From Pseudomonadota bacterium (GTDB lineage Bacteria > Pseudomonadota > Gammaproteobacteria > Burkholderiales > Thiobacillaceae), in contig JAKACL010000098.1 of the NCBI GenBank assembly GCA_021821425.1, positions 1 to 9,599 on the forward strand: a DNA stretch of 9,599 nucleotides, read 5' to 3'. The position numbers and the translations under genes were made by a program. Below are positions 1-5,749 of this stretch, piece by piece. Under the pieces are notes generated by a model. It ran no database searches. It saw only the letters and a list, made by a program, of their open reading frames with translations, and was not told where the DNA came from. Numbering within the stretch: the stretch's first letter is position 1; every line of letters begins with the position of its first letter.

Positions 1-471
1 GCAGGTCAGGGTAAAGCGGAGCTGGTCGCGATCGGCGGGGTGACGGGTCTGGACATCGGTCGCCAGCACCGGATCGGTCGGCGCCAGGATGGCGCCCAGC
101 AAGACAGCCGCACCCAGCGACAGACCAAGCAGGAAAAAAGCAAAGGCGGCGACCAGCCCGACACTGATCGCCATGGAGACCGATGCCAGCAGAATCGGCG
201 TCCGCCAGCGAACGAAGCTGAACGGCACCGGCATTTTGACCCCGGCGGAAAACAGCGAAATCAACACCACCACTTCGGTCAGCACTTCCAGCAGCGCCGA
301 TTCCTGCAGCGGGTTGACGTGAAACAGATTGAGTGCCGTCGGCCCAACCAGCAGCCCTACGGCCAGATAGACAATGGCCGGGGTGACCGGCAGACGCTGC
401 AGCAACGGTGCCGTCAGCGCCCGGGCAAGCAACAGGCCGCCCACGAGCAAAAACCATTGTGCGTTAGTCAC
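1..471 (-). CDS. CPA1-family Na+(K+)/H+ antiporter, N-terminal part (cut by window start)
   Basis: Inner-membrane cation/proton exchanger of the CPA1/NhaP type, which extrudes Na+ or K+ in exchange for protons. The 157 visible residues are strongly hydrophobic: helices at about 5-25, 33-50, 62-80, 92-116 and 118-131. They end in the family motif APTDPVLATDVQ (residues 130-141), whose Asp lies in the ion-binding region, followed by HPADRDQLRF, the stretch that normally leads into the GEAGLNDG motif just outside the window. I chose a GTG start at 471 because the frame upstream has no ATG nearby and homologues begin close to this first helix; a GGGA lies about 10 bases upstream. Reading continues off the left edge, so the C-terminal half and any cytoplasmic regulatory domain are not seen. 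Ion specificity cannot be told from this fragment. The family is fairly sure, the start less so. Confidence 0.85.
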   Translation of the reverse strand, partial: MTNAQWFLLVGGLLLARALTAPLLQRLPVTPAIVYLAVGLLVGPTALNLFHVNPLQESALLEVLTEVVVLISLFSAGVKMPVPFSFVRWRTPILLASVSMAISVGLVAAFAFFLLGLSLGAAVLLGAILAPTDPVLATDVQTRHPADRDQLRFTLTC

Positions 472-592
472 GTTTTGTGAATCCCGTTGATACGCACAAC
501 TGAAACGGCACGGTTTTCAAAACACGCGCCACGCGCTGCGGGAAGCCTGGCCGGGGTGGCACACCTTGCGCGCGCCCTCGGTGGAAACAAGC

Positions 593-733
593 TCAGCGGC
601 CGCCGAACAGCCCGATCAGGCCGATCACAATCAGATATACAGCGACGATGTAATTCAGCAGGCGCGGCATCACCAGAATCAGAATGCCTGCAATCAGCGA
701 AATCAGGGGGGCGAGGCTTAGAGTCATGTTCAT
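593..733 (-). CDS. DUF3096-type small membrane protein (46 aa)
   Basis: A very short protein of unknown function whose sequence matches the DUF3096 family as I recall it: after MNMTLSLAP it carries a first helix (LISLIAGILILVMP), the family hallmark PRLLNYIVAVYLI (residues 23-35), and a second helix ending in GLIGLFGGR. It is almost entirely hydrophobic with one charged break (PR), so a two-helix inner-membrane hairpin is likely. The start at 733 has a good ribosome-binding site (AGGA, 8 bases upstream). A second in-frame ATG lies two codons later. It is the first of three tiny membrane-protein genes on this strand, 93 bp downstream of the next one. In other proteobacteria such genes often sit near stress-response loci; that link is an inference here. 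Confidence 0.85.
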   Translation of the reverse strand: MNMTLSLAPLISLIAGILILVMPRLLNYIVAVYLIVIGLIGLFGGR

Positions 734-799
734 GTTGGCTTTCCTAGAATTGAGCGTGAAGGGAGTGGAGCATCCGGTACTCCGCTGCGACTGCGCGAT

Positions 800-815
800 C
801 CCGGCATGCGCCGGG
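800..815 (-). repeat. Perfect hairpin after the 70-aa membrane protein gene
   Basis: CCCGGC-ATGC-GCCGGG forms a 6-bp GC stem with a 4-base loop, 11 bases beyond the stop codon of the upstream small gene. There is no T-run on either side, so it is not a typical intrinsic terminator. It could stabilise the 3' end of the mRNA or be a weak or Rho-assisted stop. Confidence 0.4.
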
Positions 816-826
816 TCAGCACGCGG

Positions 827-1039
827 CTATTTGCGCGCAATCAGCAGAAATGCGCCGGCCGCAATGGCCCCCAGCCCGGCCCAGAGGGGAATGTTGACGG
901 TCTTCTGGTCCTTCACCGTCAATTCGATCGGGCCCAGCTTGGCTTCATGCGTGTTCTGGGTATAGGTAAACCCGCCATAGATCAAACCCAGGGCGCCGGC
1001 CACGATCAGCGCGATCCCCAACATTTTCATAGCATTCAT
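827..1039 (-). CDS. Small two-helix membrane protein, unknown function (70 aa)
   Basis: I do not recognise a named family with certainty. The protein has two predicted membrane helices: residues 6-26 (LGIALIVAGALGLIYGGFTY) and about 50-68 (IPLWAGLGAIAAGAFLLIA). They are joined by a polar loop of roughly 22 residues (THEAKLGPIELTVKDQKTVN), which looks like a short beta hairpin and probably faces the periplasm. The C-terminus is basic (ARK). This layout, with an LGPIEL-type loop, is common in hypothetical proteins of beta- and gammaproteobacteria. The start at 1039 has a strong GGAG 8 bases upstream; an ATG 5 bases further up opens a two-codon frame and can be dismissed. It lies between two other tiny membrane-protein genes on the same strand, with 87-93 bp gaps, so it may share their expression. 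Confidence 0.8.
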   Translation of the reverse strand: MNAMKMLGIALIVAGALGLIYGGFTYTQNTHEAKLGPIELTVKDQKTVNIPLWAGLGAIAAGAFLLIARK

Positions 1040-1071
1040 TTCATCTTCTCCGGTAGGCGGTACGCGTGATT

Positions 1072-1099
1072 CATGCCATGGACGGCTTTGCCTGGCATG
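1072..1099. repeat. Inverted repeat between two small membrane-protein genes
   Basis: CATGCCA (1072-1078) and TGGCATG (1093-1099) are exact inverted copies, and the 14-base interior can add a short GGC/GCC stem. There is no T-run after it in either direction. It lies in the leader of the 70-aa gene, so it may be an mRNA hairpin or a protein-binding site. Confidence 0.35.
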
Positions 1100-1126
1100 C
1101 CGAACTCAGGCCTTATATTACCTATA

Positions 1127-1273
1127 TTAAAGGCGACGGCCCTGGATGACACGCACCAGGATGACCACGATTGCGATGACCAGAAGGATGTGAATCAGTC
1201 CGCCCATGGTGTATGAGGTGACGAGGCCAAGCAGCCACAGAACGATCAGGATAATTGCAAGGGTTTGTAACAT
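1127..1273 (-). CDS. lmo0937/DUF5670-type small membrane protein (48 aa)
   Basis: A tiny, nearly all-hydrophobic protein that fits the lmo0937 family (DUF5670): MLQTLAIILIVLWLLGLV forms helix one, a short SYTMGG turn follows, then helix two (LIHILLVIAIVVILVRVI) and a basic GRRL tail. The WLLGLV...YTMGGLIHILLVIAI pattern is the family signature as I remember it; the function is unknown. I place the start at 1273 because GGAG sits 8 bases upstream and homologues begin with ML. A longer frame to an ATG at 1336 exists but its extra 21 residues look unlike the family. The gene is the first of three small membrane-protein genes, 181 bp downstream of the VIT-type transporter gene. Confidence 0.85.
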   Translation of the reverse strand: MLQTLAIILIVLWLLGLVTSYTMGGLIHILLVIAIVVILVRVIQGRRL

Positions 1274-1347
1274 TGAGTCTGCTCCAGATATGAGAGGTTG
1301 ACATGGCGGCAGCCATCCGACGATGCGCCTGACCATCGAATAGGGTC

Positions 1348-1368
1348 GATCGGCATCGAGGTCCGATC
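1348..1368. repeat. Short inverted repeat upstream of the lmo0937-type gene
   Basis: GATCGG (1348-1353) and CCGATC (1363-1368) are inverted copies separated by 9 bases, inside the 181-bp gap between the VIT gene and the small membrane-protein gene. The position, 75-95 bp upstream of the start codon, would suit an operator, but no convincing -35/-10 pair was found next to it. Chance occurrence is possible. Confidence 0.25.
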
Positions 1369-1454
1369 ATCGCGGACTTTCCGGTGTTTCTCAGTGCGAT
1401 AGCGTACATAGTCCGCTCGGCGATCCGGGGCGCCGCGATTTCTGACTCTCGACC

Positions 1455-2504
1455 CTAGCCCAGCGACACGCCCAGCCAAGCGCCGATGAAATAGGTCGCC
1501 AGTCCCGCTGCGCCGCCGATGCCCAGCATGCGCAGGCCGCTCAGGACGGCGTGGCGGCCCGTGAAGAGACTCATGCTGGCGCCGACGGCGAATAGGCCCA
1601 CTGTCGTCAGCGCAATCGATTCCAGCAGCGCGATGCGACCGCTGGAGAACAGAAACGGCAGCAGCGGCAGCGCCGCACCCGCGGTAAAAGCGGCGAACGA
1701 TGAGAGCGCCGCCACCCAGGGCGAGCCGAGCTCGTCGGGGTTGAGGCCGAGTTCCTCGCGTGCCAGCGTGTCCAGCGCGCGGTCGGGATCCTGCATCAGC
1801 GTGTCGGCCACGCGTCGCGCCTCCTCCGGCGTCATGCCCTTGGCTGCGTAGATCAGCGCCAGTTCGGCGGCTTCTTCCTGCGGATATTTTTCCAGTTCGT
1901 CACGTTCCAGTCCGATCTGGTATTCGAACATTTCGCGCTGCGAACGCACCGACACATATTCGCCCGCTGCCATCGAAAACGCCCCGGCCAGCAGGCCGGC
2001 CACGCCGGTCAGCGCGATGGTGGCCGGGTCCTGCGCCGCGCCCGCCACGCCATAGATCAGCGCGGCGTTGGACACCAGACCGTCGTTGACGCCGAACACG
2101 CCGGCGCGCAGCGCGTTGCCCGAGGTGGCGCCGCGGTGTCGCCGGCCAACATCCTCGCGCCGGGTGGGAACGCCGTGCGAGGGCAGGGCCGCATCGTAGA
2201 GCGCCATGCCGCGCACTTTCATCGCCGCCAGCACGCCGCGCATCGCGCGCGGCTTGAGGCTGCGCGTGAGCCACGCCACCATGCGCGTGCGAAGGTCGGG
2301 GCGGAAGGGCGCGGGCGTCGCGCCGCCCTCGGCTTTCAGCGTATCGAGCCAGATCCGCGACTGTTCTTCGGCGGCCTCGGCCAATTCGTTGAACAGCGCC
2401 GCGCGCGGCGTGCCGGCCTCGCATTCGGCCACCACGCGATAGAGCCACGCGGAGCGCTGCTCCTCGCGCCAGGATTCGAGCGCATTAATCGGTTTGGGTA
2501 TCAC
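1455..2504 (-). CDS. VIT1/CCC1-family Fe2+/Mn2+ transporter with N-terminal ferritin-like region (MbfA-like)
   Basis: Probable inner-membrane exporter of Fe2+ or Mn2+, 349 aa. The C-terminal 220 residues are a typical VIT/CCC1 domain. The first helix holds GVFGVNDGLVSN, helix two holds the SMAAGEYVSV motif, and a cytoplasmic metal-binding segment follows, rich in Glu (ERDELEKYPQEEAAEL, then EEARRVAD). Three more hydrophobic segments complete the domain. The N-terminal ~100 residues (ESWREEQRSAWLYRVVAE...) resemble the rubrerythrin/ferritin-like domain found in CCC1 fusions such as MbfA, but the usual ExxH iron ligands appear replaced (see findings). I chose the GTG at 2504. An open frame extends to 2591, but that part reads through a palindromic repeat and overlaps comM, whereas GGGAG lies just upstream of the GTG and homologues start near this ESWREE helix. 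It follows comM by 52 bp on the same strand. Confidence 0.88.
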   Translation of the reverse strand: MIPKPINALESWREEQRSAWLYRVVAECEAGTPRAALFNELAEAAEEQSRIWLDTLKAEGGATPAPFRPDLRTRMVAWLTRSLKPRAMRGVLAAMKVRGMALYDAALPSHGVPTRREDVGRRHRGATSGNALRAGVFGVNDGLVSNAALIYGVAGAAQDPATIALTGVAGLLAGAFSMAAGEYVSVRSQREMFEYQIGLERDELEKYPQEEAAELALIYAAKGMTPEEARRVADTLMQDPDRALDTLAREELGLNPDELGSPWVAALSSFAAFTAGAALPLLPFLFSSGRIALLESIALTTVGLFAVGASMSLFTGRHAVLSGLRMLGIGGAAGLATYFIGAWLGVSLG

Positions 2505-2508
2505 GTCT

Positions 2509-2545
2509 GCTCCCTCCCCCACTGGGGGAGGGTTGGGGCGAGGGC
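2509..2545. repeat. GC-rich palindromic intergenic repeat between comM and the VIT gene
   Basis: CCCTCCCCC (2512-2520), ACT, GGGGGAGGG (2524-2532) is a perfect 9-bp inverted repeat, followed by TTGGGGCGAGGGCG. This combination (CCCTC..., GGGAGGG TTGGGG CGAGGG) is the pattern of a widespread proteobacterial intergenic repeat, as I recall it. On the minus strand it lies between the comM stop and the VIT start, and its distal arm contains the GGGAG ribosome-binding sequence of the VIT gene. It lacks a T-run, so any terminator role for comM would be weak. Confidence 0.7.
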
Positions 2546-2556
2546 GCGAAGCCGGC

Positions 2557-4044
2557 TCATGCAGGCCGCCGGTACTGAATCGCTTCGGCAAGGTGCGTGG
2601 TGCCGATGGCGGGGCTGGCGGCGAGATCGGCCACCGTGCGGGCGAGCTTGAGCACGCGATGATAGGCGCGCGCAGACAGGTTGAGACGGGCGATGGCCTG
2701 CTTCAGCAGGGCTTCGCCGGCGCTGTCGAGCACGCAGTGCCGGTCGATTTCGGCGCTGCCGAGCGCGCTGTTGGGTTTACCCTGGCGCGCCAGTTGCCGA
2801 GCGCGCGCCGCCTCCACCCGGGCGCGGATAGGCGCGCTGGGCTCGCCGTTGCCTGCCTGCATCAGCTCGTTCTCACTCAATGCCGGCACGCTGATCTGGA
2901 TGTCGATGCGGTCGAGCAGCGGCCCGGAAATGCGCCCGCGGTAGCGCGCGATCTGGTCCGGCGTGTCGCGGCAGGCCTGGGTGGGATGGCCGAGGTAGCC
3001 GCAGGGGCAGGGGTTCATCGCGGCGACGAGCTGGAAGCGCGCCGGAAAATCCGCCTGGCGCGCCGCGCGCGAAATCGTGATGCGGCCCGACTCCAGCGGC
3101 TCGCGCAGCACTTCCAATACCTGCCGCGAGAACTCCGGCAGCTCGTCGAGAAACAGCACGCCATGGTGGGCCAGCGAAATCTCGCCCGGTCGCGGGTTGC
3201 CGCCGCCGCCCACCAGCGCCACCGCCGAGGCGGTGTGATGCGGCGCGCGGAAGGGCCGGCGCTGCCAGTGTTCGAGGCGAAAGCCGCCGTTGAGCGATTG
3301 CACCGCCGCGGCTTCGAGCGACTCGGTGTCGTCCATCGCCGGCAGGATGCCGGGGAAGCGCGCGGCGAGCATCGATTTTCCGGTGCCGGGCGGGCCCGCC
3401 ATCAGCACCGAGTGGCTGCCGGCAGCGGCGACTTCGAGCGCGCGCCGGGCGGCAGCCTGGCCCTTGACGTCTGCGAAATCGGGATAATCGGGCGCCGCCG
3501 CCGCGAGGCGGGATGCGGGCTCGGGCAGCGTGCGCTGGCCGGCGAGCCAGGCGCACACTTCCAGCAGACTGGTCGCGCCGTAGGTCTCGACGCCGCTGGC
3601 CAGCGCCGCTTCGCCGGCCGACGCGGCGGGCAGCACCAGCCGCCGTCCCGCCCTGCGGGTGGCCAGCGCCATCGCCAGCGCGCCACGCACCGCACGCAAT
3701 TCGCCGGTCAGCGCGAGTTCGCCGGCGAATTCGGTTTCTTTGAACTTGTCGGCGGGAATCTGCCCGGATGCGGCCAGGATCGCCAGCGCGATCGGCAGGT
3801 CGAAGCGCCCGGATTCCTTGGGCAGGTCGGCCGGTGCGAGGTTGACCGTGATGCGCCGCGCCGGAAATTCAAAGCGTGCGTTCTGGATCGCCGCGCGCAC
3901 CCGGTCGCGTGCTTCCTTGACTTCGGTTTCCGGCAGCCCCACCAGGGTGAATGCGGGCAGGCCGTTGGCCAGATGCGCCTCGACCACCACCTCGGGCGCG
4001 TCCATGCCGTTCAGGGCCCGGCTTTTGACGACGGCGACGGCCAC
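2557..4044 (-). CDS. comM: ComM/YifB-family AAA+ Mg-chelatase-like ATPase
   Basis: A 495-aa hexameric AAA+ helicase; ComM is known to drive branch migration during integration of transformed DNA. The N-terminal Lon-protease-like fold runs from VAVAVVKSRALNG to about 170 and includes the family motifs ANGLPAFTLVGLPE (26-39) and NLAPADLPKESGRFDLPIA. Next come Walker A GPPGTGKS (217-224), PFRAPHHTAS, Walker B VLFLDELPEF (296-305), the CPCGYLGHPTQAC cysteine patch (346-358), GPLLDRIDI with the sensor/finger Arg (379), and the C-terminal LNLSARAYHRVLKLARTVADL helix. The GTG start at 4044 is chosen because homologues begin with this strand (typically MSLAVVxSRAL); upstream codons lie inside ubiK. 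Only 4 bp separate it from the ubiK stop, so the two are probably translationally coupled. Length is normal for the family. This gene alone does not show that the organism is transformable. Confidence 0.96.
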   Translation of the reverse strand: MAVAVVKSRALNGMDAPEVVVEAHLANGLPAFTLVGLPETEVKEARDRVRAAIQNARFEFPARRITVNLAPADLPKESGRFDLPIALAILAASGQIPADKFKETEFAGELALTGELRAVRGALAMALATRRAGRRLVLPAASAGEAALASGVETYGATSLLEVCAWLAGQRTLPEPASRLAAAAPDYPDFADVKGQAAARRALEVAAAGSHSVLMAGPPGTGKSMLAARFPGILPAMDDTESLEAAAVQSLNGGFRLEHWQRRPFRAPHHTASAVALVGGGGNPRPGEISLAHHGVLFLDELPEFSRQVLEVLREPLESGRITISRAARQADFPARFQLVAAMNPCPCGYLGHPTQACRDTPDQIARYRGRISGPLLDRIDIQISVPALSENELMQAGNGEPSAPIRARVEAARARQLARQGKPNSALGSAEIDRHCVLDSAGEALLKQAIARLNLSARAYHRVLKLARTVADLAASPAIGTTHLAEAIQYRRPA

Positions 4045-4048
4045 GTGT

Positions 4049-4315
4049 TCAGTCTTCTGTTTCGCGCTGCTGCTTTTCCAGGTCGGCCAGCCGTGCTTCC
4101 AGTTGCGCCAGCTTTTCGCGCGTGCGCGCAAGTACCTCGGTCTGCACGTCGAATTCCTCGCGGCTCACCATGTCGAGCTTGCCCAGCATCGAGGTCACGC
4201 CGGCCTTGAGATTCTGCTCGATGTCTTTCGCGGGCGATTGCTTCAACACTTCGCCCAGCTTGCTGACGAGATCGTTGAGGAAAGCGGGGTTGGGGAATTT
4301 CGGATTCGGACTCAT
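4049..4315 (-). CDS. ubiK: Ubiquinone biosynthesis accessory factor UbiK (BMFP/YqiC family)
   Basis: An 88-aa protein of the BMFP/YqiC family, now named UbiK, which assists the Ubi complex that makes ubiquinone under aerobic conditions and associates with membrane lipids. The N-terminal part (PAFLNDLVSKLGEVL) is an amphipathic helix; DIEQNLKAGVTSMLGKLDMVSREEFDVQTEVLARTREKL is the conserved core; residues 57-85 form the family's C-terminal coiled coil (LARTREKLAQLEARLADLEKQQ). The start at 4315 has an AGGAGG 4 bases upstream. A longer in-frame extension to 4543 exists, but it would begin inside the torF leader and is not family-like. It leads the minus-strand pair ubiK-comM and is divergent from the torF-glnK-amtB operon across a 245-bp shared intergenic region. 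Confidence 0.95.
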   Translation of the reverse strand: MSPNPKFPNPAFLNDLVSKLGEVLKQSPAKDIEQNLKAGVTSMLGKLDMVSREEFDVQTEVLARTREKLAQLEARLADLEKQQRETED

Positions 4316-4336
4316 GCGGCCTCCTGTCAAGCAGGC

Positions 4337-4366
4337 AGTGTAGCAAGCGTCGCGCATGCCGCGTAA
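4337..4366 (-). promoter_or_regulatory. Candidate sigma-70 promoter of ubiK
   Basis: Read on the minus strand, TGC-TACACT (an extended -10 with TACACT at 4337-4342) is preceded by an 18-bp spacer and a weak -35 (TTACGC, 4361-4366). The inferred transcript would start about 15 bases before the ubiK start codon. The -10 is fair and the -35 poor; this is a guess from pattern and position. Confidence 0.35.
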
Positions 4367-4388
4367 CCAACCCCTGTCGCAGGCCCCG

Positions 4389-4403
4389 GCACGAATTGGG
4401 TGC
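4389..4403 (+). promoter_or_regulatory. NtrC-like enhancer site 1, torF-glnK-amtB operon
   Basis: GCACG-AATTG-GGTGC matches the recalled NtrC dyad GCACC-N5-GGTGC at 9 of 10 positions. Its centre (4396) lies about 127 bp upstream of the start inferred from the sigma-54 element and exactly 31 bp (three helical turns) from site 2, the layout of the enterobacterial glnA enhancer. Confidence 0.65.
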
Positions 4404-4419
4404 ATCCGGTTTTGGTAGT

Positions 4420-4434
4420 GCACCAGCAGAGTGC
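4420..4434 (+). promoter_or_regulatory. NtrC-like enhancer site 2, torF-glnK-amtB operon
   Basis: GCACC-AGCAG-AGTGC matches GCACC-N5-GGTGC at 9 of 10 positions. Centre 4427, about 96 bp upstream of the inferred transcription start. Together with site 1 it would hold two NtrC dimers on the same DNA face. Confidence 0.65.
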
Positions 4435-4496
4435 GATCTATGCTGGGTTTTGTGGCGTTCAAATCACAAGTTATTGAATTTATTTGAAAAAAAATC

Positions 4497-4512
4497 TGGC
4501 ACAGCTTGTGCT
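4497..4512 (+). promoter_or_regulatory. Sigma-54 (-24/-12) promoter of torF-glnK-amtB
   Basis: TGGCAC-AGCTT-GTGCT has the GG and GC dinucleotides at the required 12-base offset and differs from TGGCAC-N5-TTGCT at one base. It lies 49 bp before the torF start codon and is preceded by an AT-rich tract (4481-4494, with an A8 run). The downstream genes are classical RpoN/NtrC targets, which supports the call. Confidence 0.8.
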
Positions 4513-4560
4513 GGTTATCCATCGCAATTTTGCGCGCCTTCATTACTTAGGGAGACTTTC

Positions 4561-5331
4561 ATGAAAAAACTTGTACACGCTTTGGTTCTGACTGGTTTGG
4601 TGGGCATGCCCACAGCTGCGATGGCCGTGGAAGAAAGTCCGCATAGCCTGAGCGCCAACGTCGGCCTGTATAGCGACTACGTTTTCCGCGGCATTTCGCA
4701 AACCGGCGGCGACCCCGCCATTCAGGGTGGCCTGGACTATTCGCACGCCAGCGGCTTCTATCTCGGCACCTGGGCGTCCAACGTGGGTTGGCTCGAGGAC
4801 TACCAGGGCTACACCAAAGGCAACGTGGAAATCGACGTCTACGGCGGCTTTCGCGGCGGCATCGGCAGTACCGGCCTGACCTTCGATCTGGGTGCGATCC
4901 AGTACATTTACCCTGGCGACCATCCGGCCAACATCACCGAGGCCGACACCAGCGAGCTTTATGCCGCGCTGGGCTGGAAGTGGTTCACGGTCAAGTATTC
5001 CCACTACATCAGCGACGAAGTCTTCGGCTTTGCCAACGCGGACGGTTCCGACTATCTGGCCCTTTCGGCCAGTGTCCCGGTCGGTGAAACCGGCCTGACC
5101 CTGGGTGCCAGTTGGGGAACGTTCACGTTCGAGAACAACAGCGCACAGGACTATGACGACTGGAAAATCAGCGCAGCCTATGACATGGGCAAGCTGACCC
5201 CGGTCATGGATGGCGTGACCATCGGCGTGGCGTACACCGACACCGATGCCGACAGTGCGGTCTGGACCGATGCCAACGGCGAATTCCTGGGCGACAGCAC
5301 GACCACCGTCTGGATTTCCAAGGCGTTTTAA
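4561..5331 (+). CDS. TorF-family putative porin (TIGR02001) of the glnK-amtB operon
   Basis: A 256-aa probable outer-membrane beta-barrel. Residues 1-22 are a signal peptide (MKKLVHALVLTGLVGMPTAAMA, with AMA before the predicted cut). The mature part begins with the TIGR02001 hallmark (SLSANVGLYSDYVFRGISQTG...PAIQGGLDYSH), shows alternating strand-like segments rich in Tyr, Gly and Asp, and ends in a strand with a terminal Phe (TTTVWISKAF), as expected of barrel proteins handled by the BAM machinery. The start has GGGAG 7 bases upstream; an in-frame extension to 4396 runs through the promoter and is rejected. The gene is 68 bp upstream of glnK on the same strand with no clear terminator between them, and it follows the sigma-54/NtrC elements. 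I infer a nitrogen-limitation role, perhaps letting small nitrogen compounds cross the outer membrane. Pore activity and substrate are not shown by sequence. Confidence 0.9.
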   Translation: MKKLVHALVLTGLVGMPTAAMAVEESPHSLSANVGLYSDYVFRGISQTGGDPAIQGGLDYSHASGFYLGTWASNVGWLEDYQGYTKGNVEIDVYGGFRGGIGSTGLTFDLGAIQYIYPGDHPANITEADTSELYAALGWKWFTVKYSHYISDEVFGFANADGSDYLALSASVPVGETGLTLGASWGTFTFENNSAQDYDDWKISAAYDMGKLTPVMDGVTIGVAYTDTDADSAVWTDANGEFLGDSTTTVWISKAF

Positions 5332-5339
5332 TCGGCTGA

Positions 5340-5738
<399 letters not shown>

Positions 5739-5749
5739 GGAGCATGAAC

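Noticed and set aside
40..747. Plus-strand frames at 40-480 and 487-747
   Set aside because: Antisense to the antiporter and the DUF3096 gene, Gln/Arg/His-rich, with no family resemblance.
1299..1330. Plus-strand TTGACA at 1299 as a promoter
   Set aside because: No acceptable -10 at 16-18 bp spacing and no plus-strand gene downstream.
2505..2591. N-terminal extension of the VIT protein to an ATG at 2591
   Set aside because: Those 29 codons read through the palindromic repeat and overlap comM; the GTG at 2504 has a ribosome-binding site and fits homologues.
2494..4209. 571-residue open frame on the plus strand opposite comM
   Set aside because: Arg/Gly/Ala-rich, no recognisable domain, and fully antisense to a well-supported comM; an artefact of high GC content.
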